In this document: positions 63,610-64,000 of the stretch, in pieces
Position numbering within the stretch: position 1 is the first letter of the stretch
Layout of the letters: each line of letters begins with the position of its first letter
Assembly (NCBI RefSeq): GCF_002831665.1
Contig: NZ_CP025118.1
Span: 2,232,001-2,296,000 of the forward strand
Direction: 5' to 3'
Length of the DNA stretch: 64,000 nucleotides
Origin: Lacinutrix sp. Bg11-31
GTDB taxonomy: Bacteria; Bacteroidota; Bacteroidia; Flavobacteriales; Flavobacteriaceae
Notes under the pieces: model-generated
Told to the model about the DNA's origin: nothing
Database searches by the model: none
The model's input: only the letters and a program-made list of their open reading frames with translations
Position numbers and translations under genes: made by a program

Positions 63610-64000
63610 AACATTTAATATTATTAGTATTTGCTTTAGTTTTATCATCGTGTTTTAGCACAAAAAAAATAGCAGAGAGTACTCCAAAAGAAGAGCCTAA
63701 ACAAGTGATTGAAGTTAAAACTGAAACGGCACCACAAGCTGAAGAAACTCCTGTTACAATTGCAATTCCAGAAGAAGCTGAAGTTACTCCCGAAGTTAAA
63801 GAGACTGTAGTACAAGAAACCATTATTGCAAGCCCAGAAGCTTTTAGTCATAATGAATGGAATAAACTTCTAAAACAACATGTTTCTGAAGCTGGAAATG
63901 TAGACTACAAAAGCATTAAAACCAACAGAAAATCTTTAACTAATTACATTATATCACTAGGAGAAAACATACCTAATGACACCTGGAAAAAGGAAAACAA
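63606..64000 (+). CDS. DUF547 lipoprotein, cut by the right edge
   Basis: 132 residues visible. MKHLILLVFALVLSSCFS is a lipoprotein signal with the lipobox cysteine. A Glu/Pro/Thr-rich linker follows (about 25-78), then the start of a DUF547 domain (HNEWNKLLKQHVSEAGNVDY). It continues beyond the window. DUF547 proteins have a predicted transglutaminase-like fold without known function and are often near arsenosugar genes in flavobacteria, as I recall. Confidence 0.83.
   Translation, partial: MKHLILLVFALVLSSCFSTKKIAESTPKEEPKQVIEVKTETAPQAEETPVTIAIPEEAEVTPEVKETVVQETIIASPEAFSHNEWNKLLKQHVSEAGNVDYKSIKTNRKSLTNYIISLGENIPNDTWKKEN

Noticed and set aside
63578..63851. Two minus-strand frames rich in Ser, Thr and Val at the right edge
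   Set aside because: They are antisense shadows of the repetitive Glu/Pro/Thr linker of the DUF547 lipoprotein.

Overview
The window comes from a low-GC member of the Bacteroidota, most likely a marine-type Flavobacteriaceae. The evidence is the gene content and protein styles, promoters of the TAnnTTTG type, and intergenic hairpins of the kind seen in flavobacteria. I cannot name the genus. There are no rRNA genes, tRNA genes, insertion sequences or CRISPR arrays that I can see.

Layout. 1-1105 is a decayed secreted-protein gene. 1391-11685 (minus) is a signalling locus: a 1648-residue membrane histidine kinase with nine PAS domains, a stand-alone receiver, and a 1627-residue receiver/GAF/PAS protein ending in a sigma54-activator module. 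11957-13501 is a conserved protein of unknown function. 13647-18101 is leuACDB, followed by ppc (18267-20846). 20995-23636 (minus) carries porin, PII protein and ammonium transporter, divergent from gltBD (24077-30046) across a palindrome-rich intergenic region. 30211-40245 (minus) is a ten-gene arginine operon (GNAT acyltransferase, argG, argC, proC, argD, argF', argB, argE, argH, second proC). 40682-47633 (minus) is ilvD-ilvB-ilvN-ilvC-ilvA. 48098-52454 (plus) holds guanine deaminase and a two-subunit xanthine dehydrogenase, faced by an operon with XdhC, a CPA1 antiporter, an unknown membrane protein and a small NTPase (53119-56679). 57406-62076 is an arsenosugar cluster (CMD protein, radical SAM ArsS, rhodanese, glycosyltransferase, purine nucleoside phosphorylase, ArsM methyltransferase). 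62156-64000 holds an Mpo1-like protein, a sterol-desaturase-family protein and a truncated DUF547 lipoprotein.

Together, 13.6-52 kb is a nitrogen and amino-acid block: ammonium uptake, glutamate synthesis, anaplerotic carbon supply, Leu/Ile/Val/Arg synthesis and purine breakdown.

The most striking observations are two unannotated leader peptides. One is a six-residue peptide, Met followed by five consecutive Arg codons (40479-40499, minus), upstream of the arginine operon, with a structured 5' region between it and the first gene. The other is a 24-residue Ile-rich peptide (47853-47927, minus) upstream of ilvD, followed by a canonical terminator, i.e. a textbook-type attenuator in a phylum where these are poorly catalogued. 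Also notable are the odd specificity residue in the ornithine carbamoyltransferase, two proC genes in the arginine operon, paired CCCTA/TAGGG palindromes at the nitrogen promoter, and a phosphorylase with an adenosine-type active-site residue inside the arsenosugar cluster.
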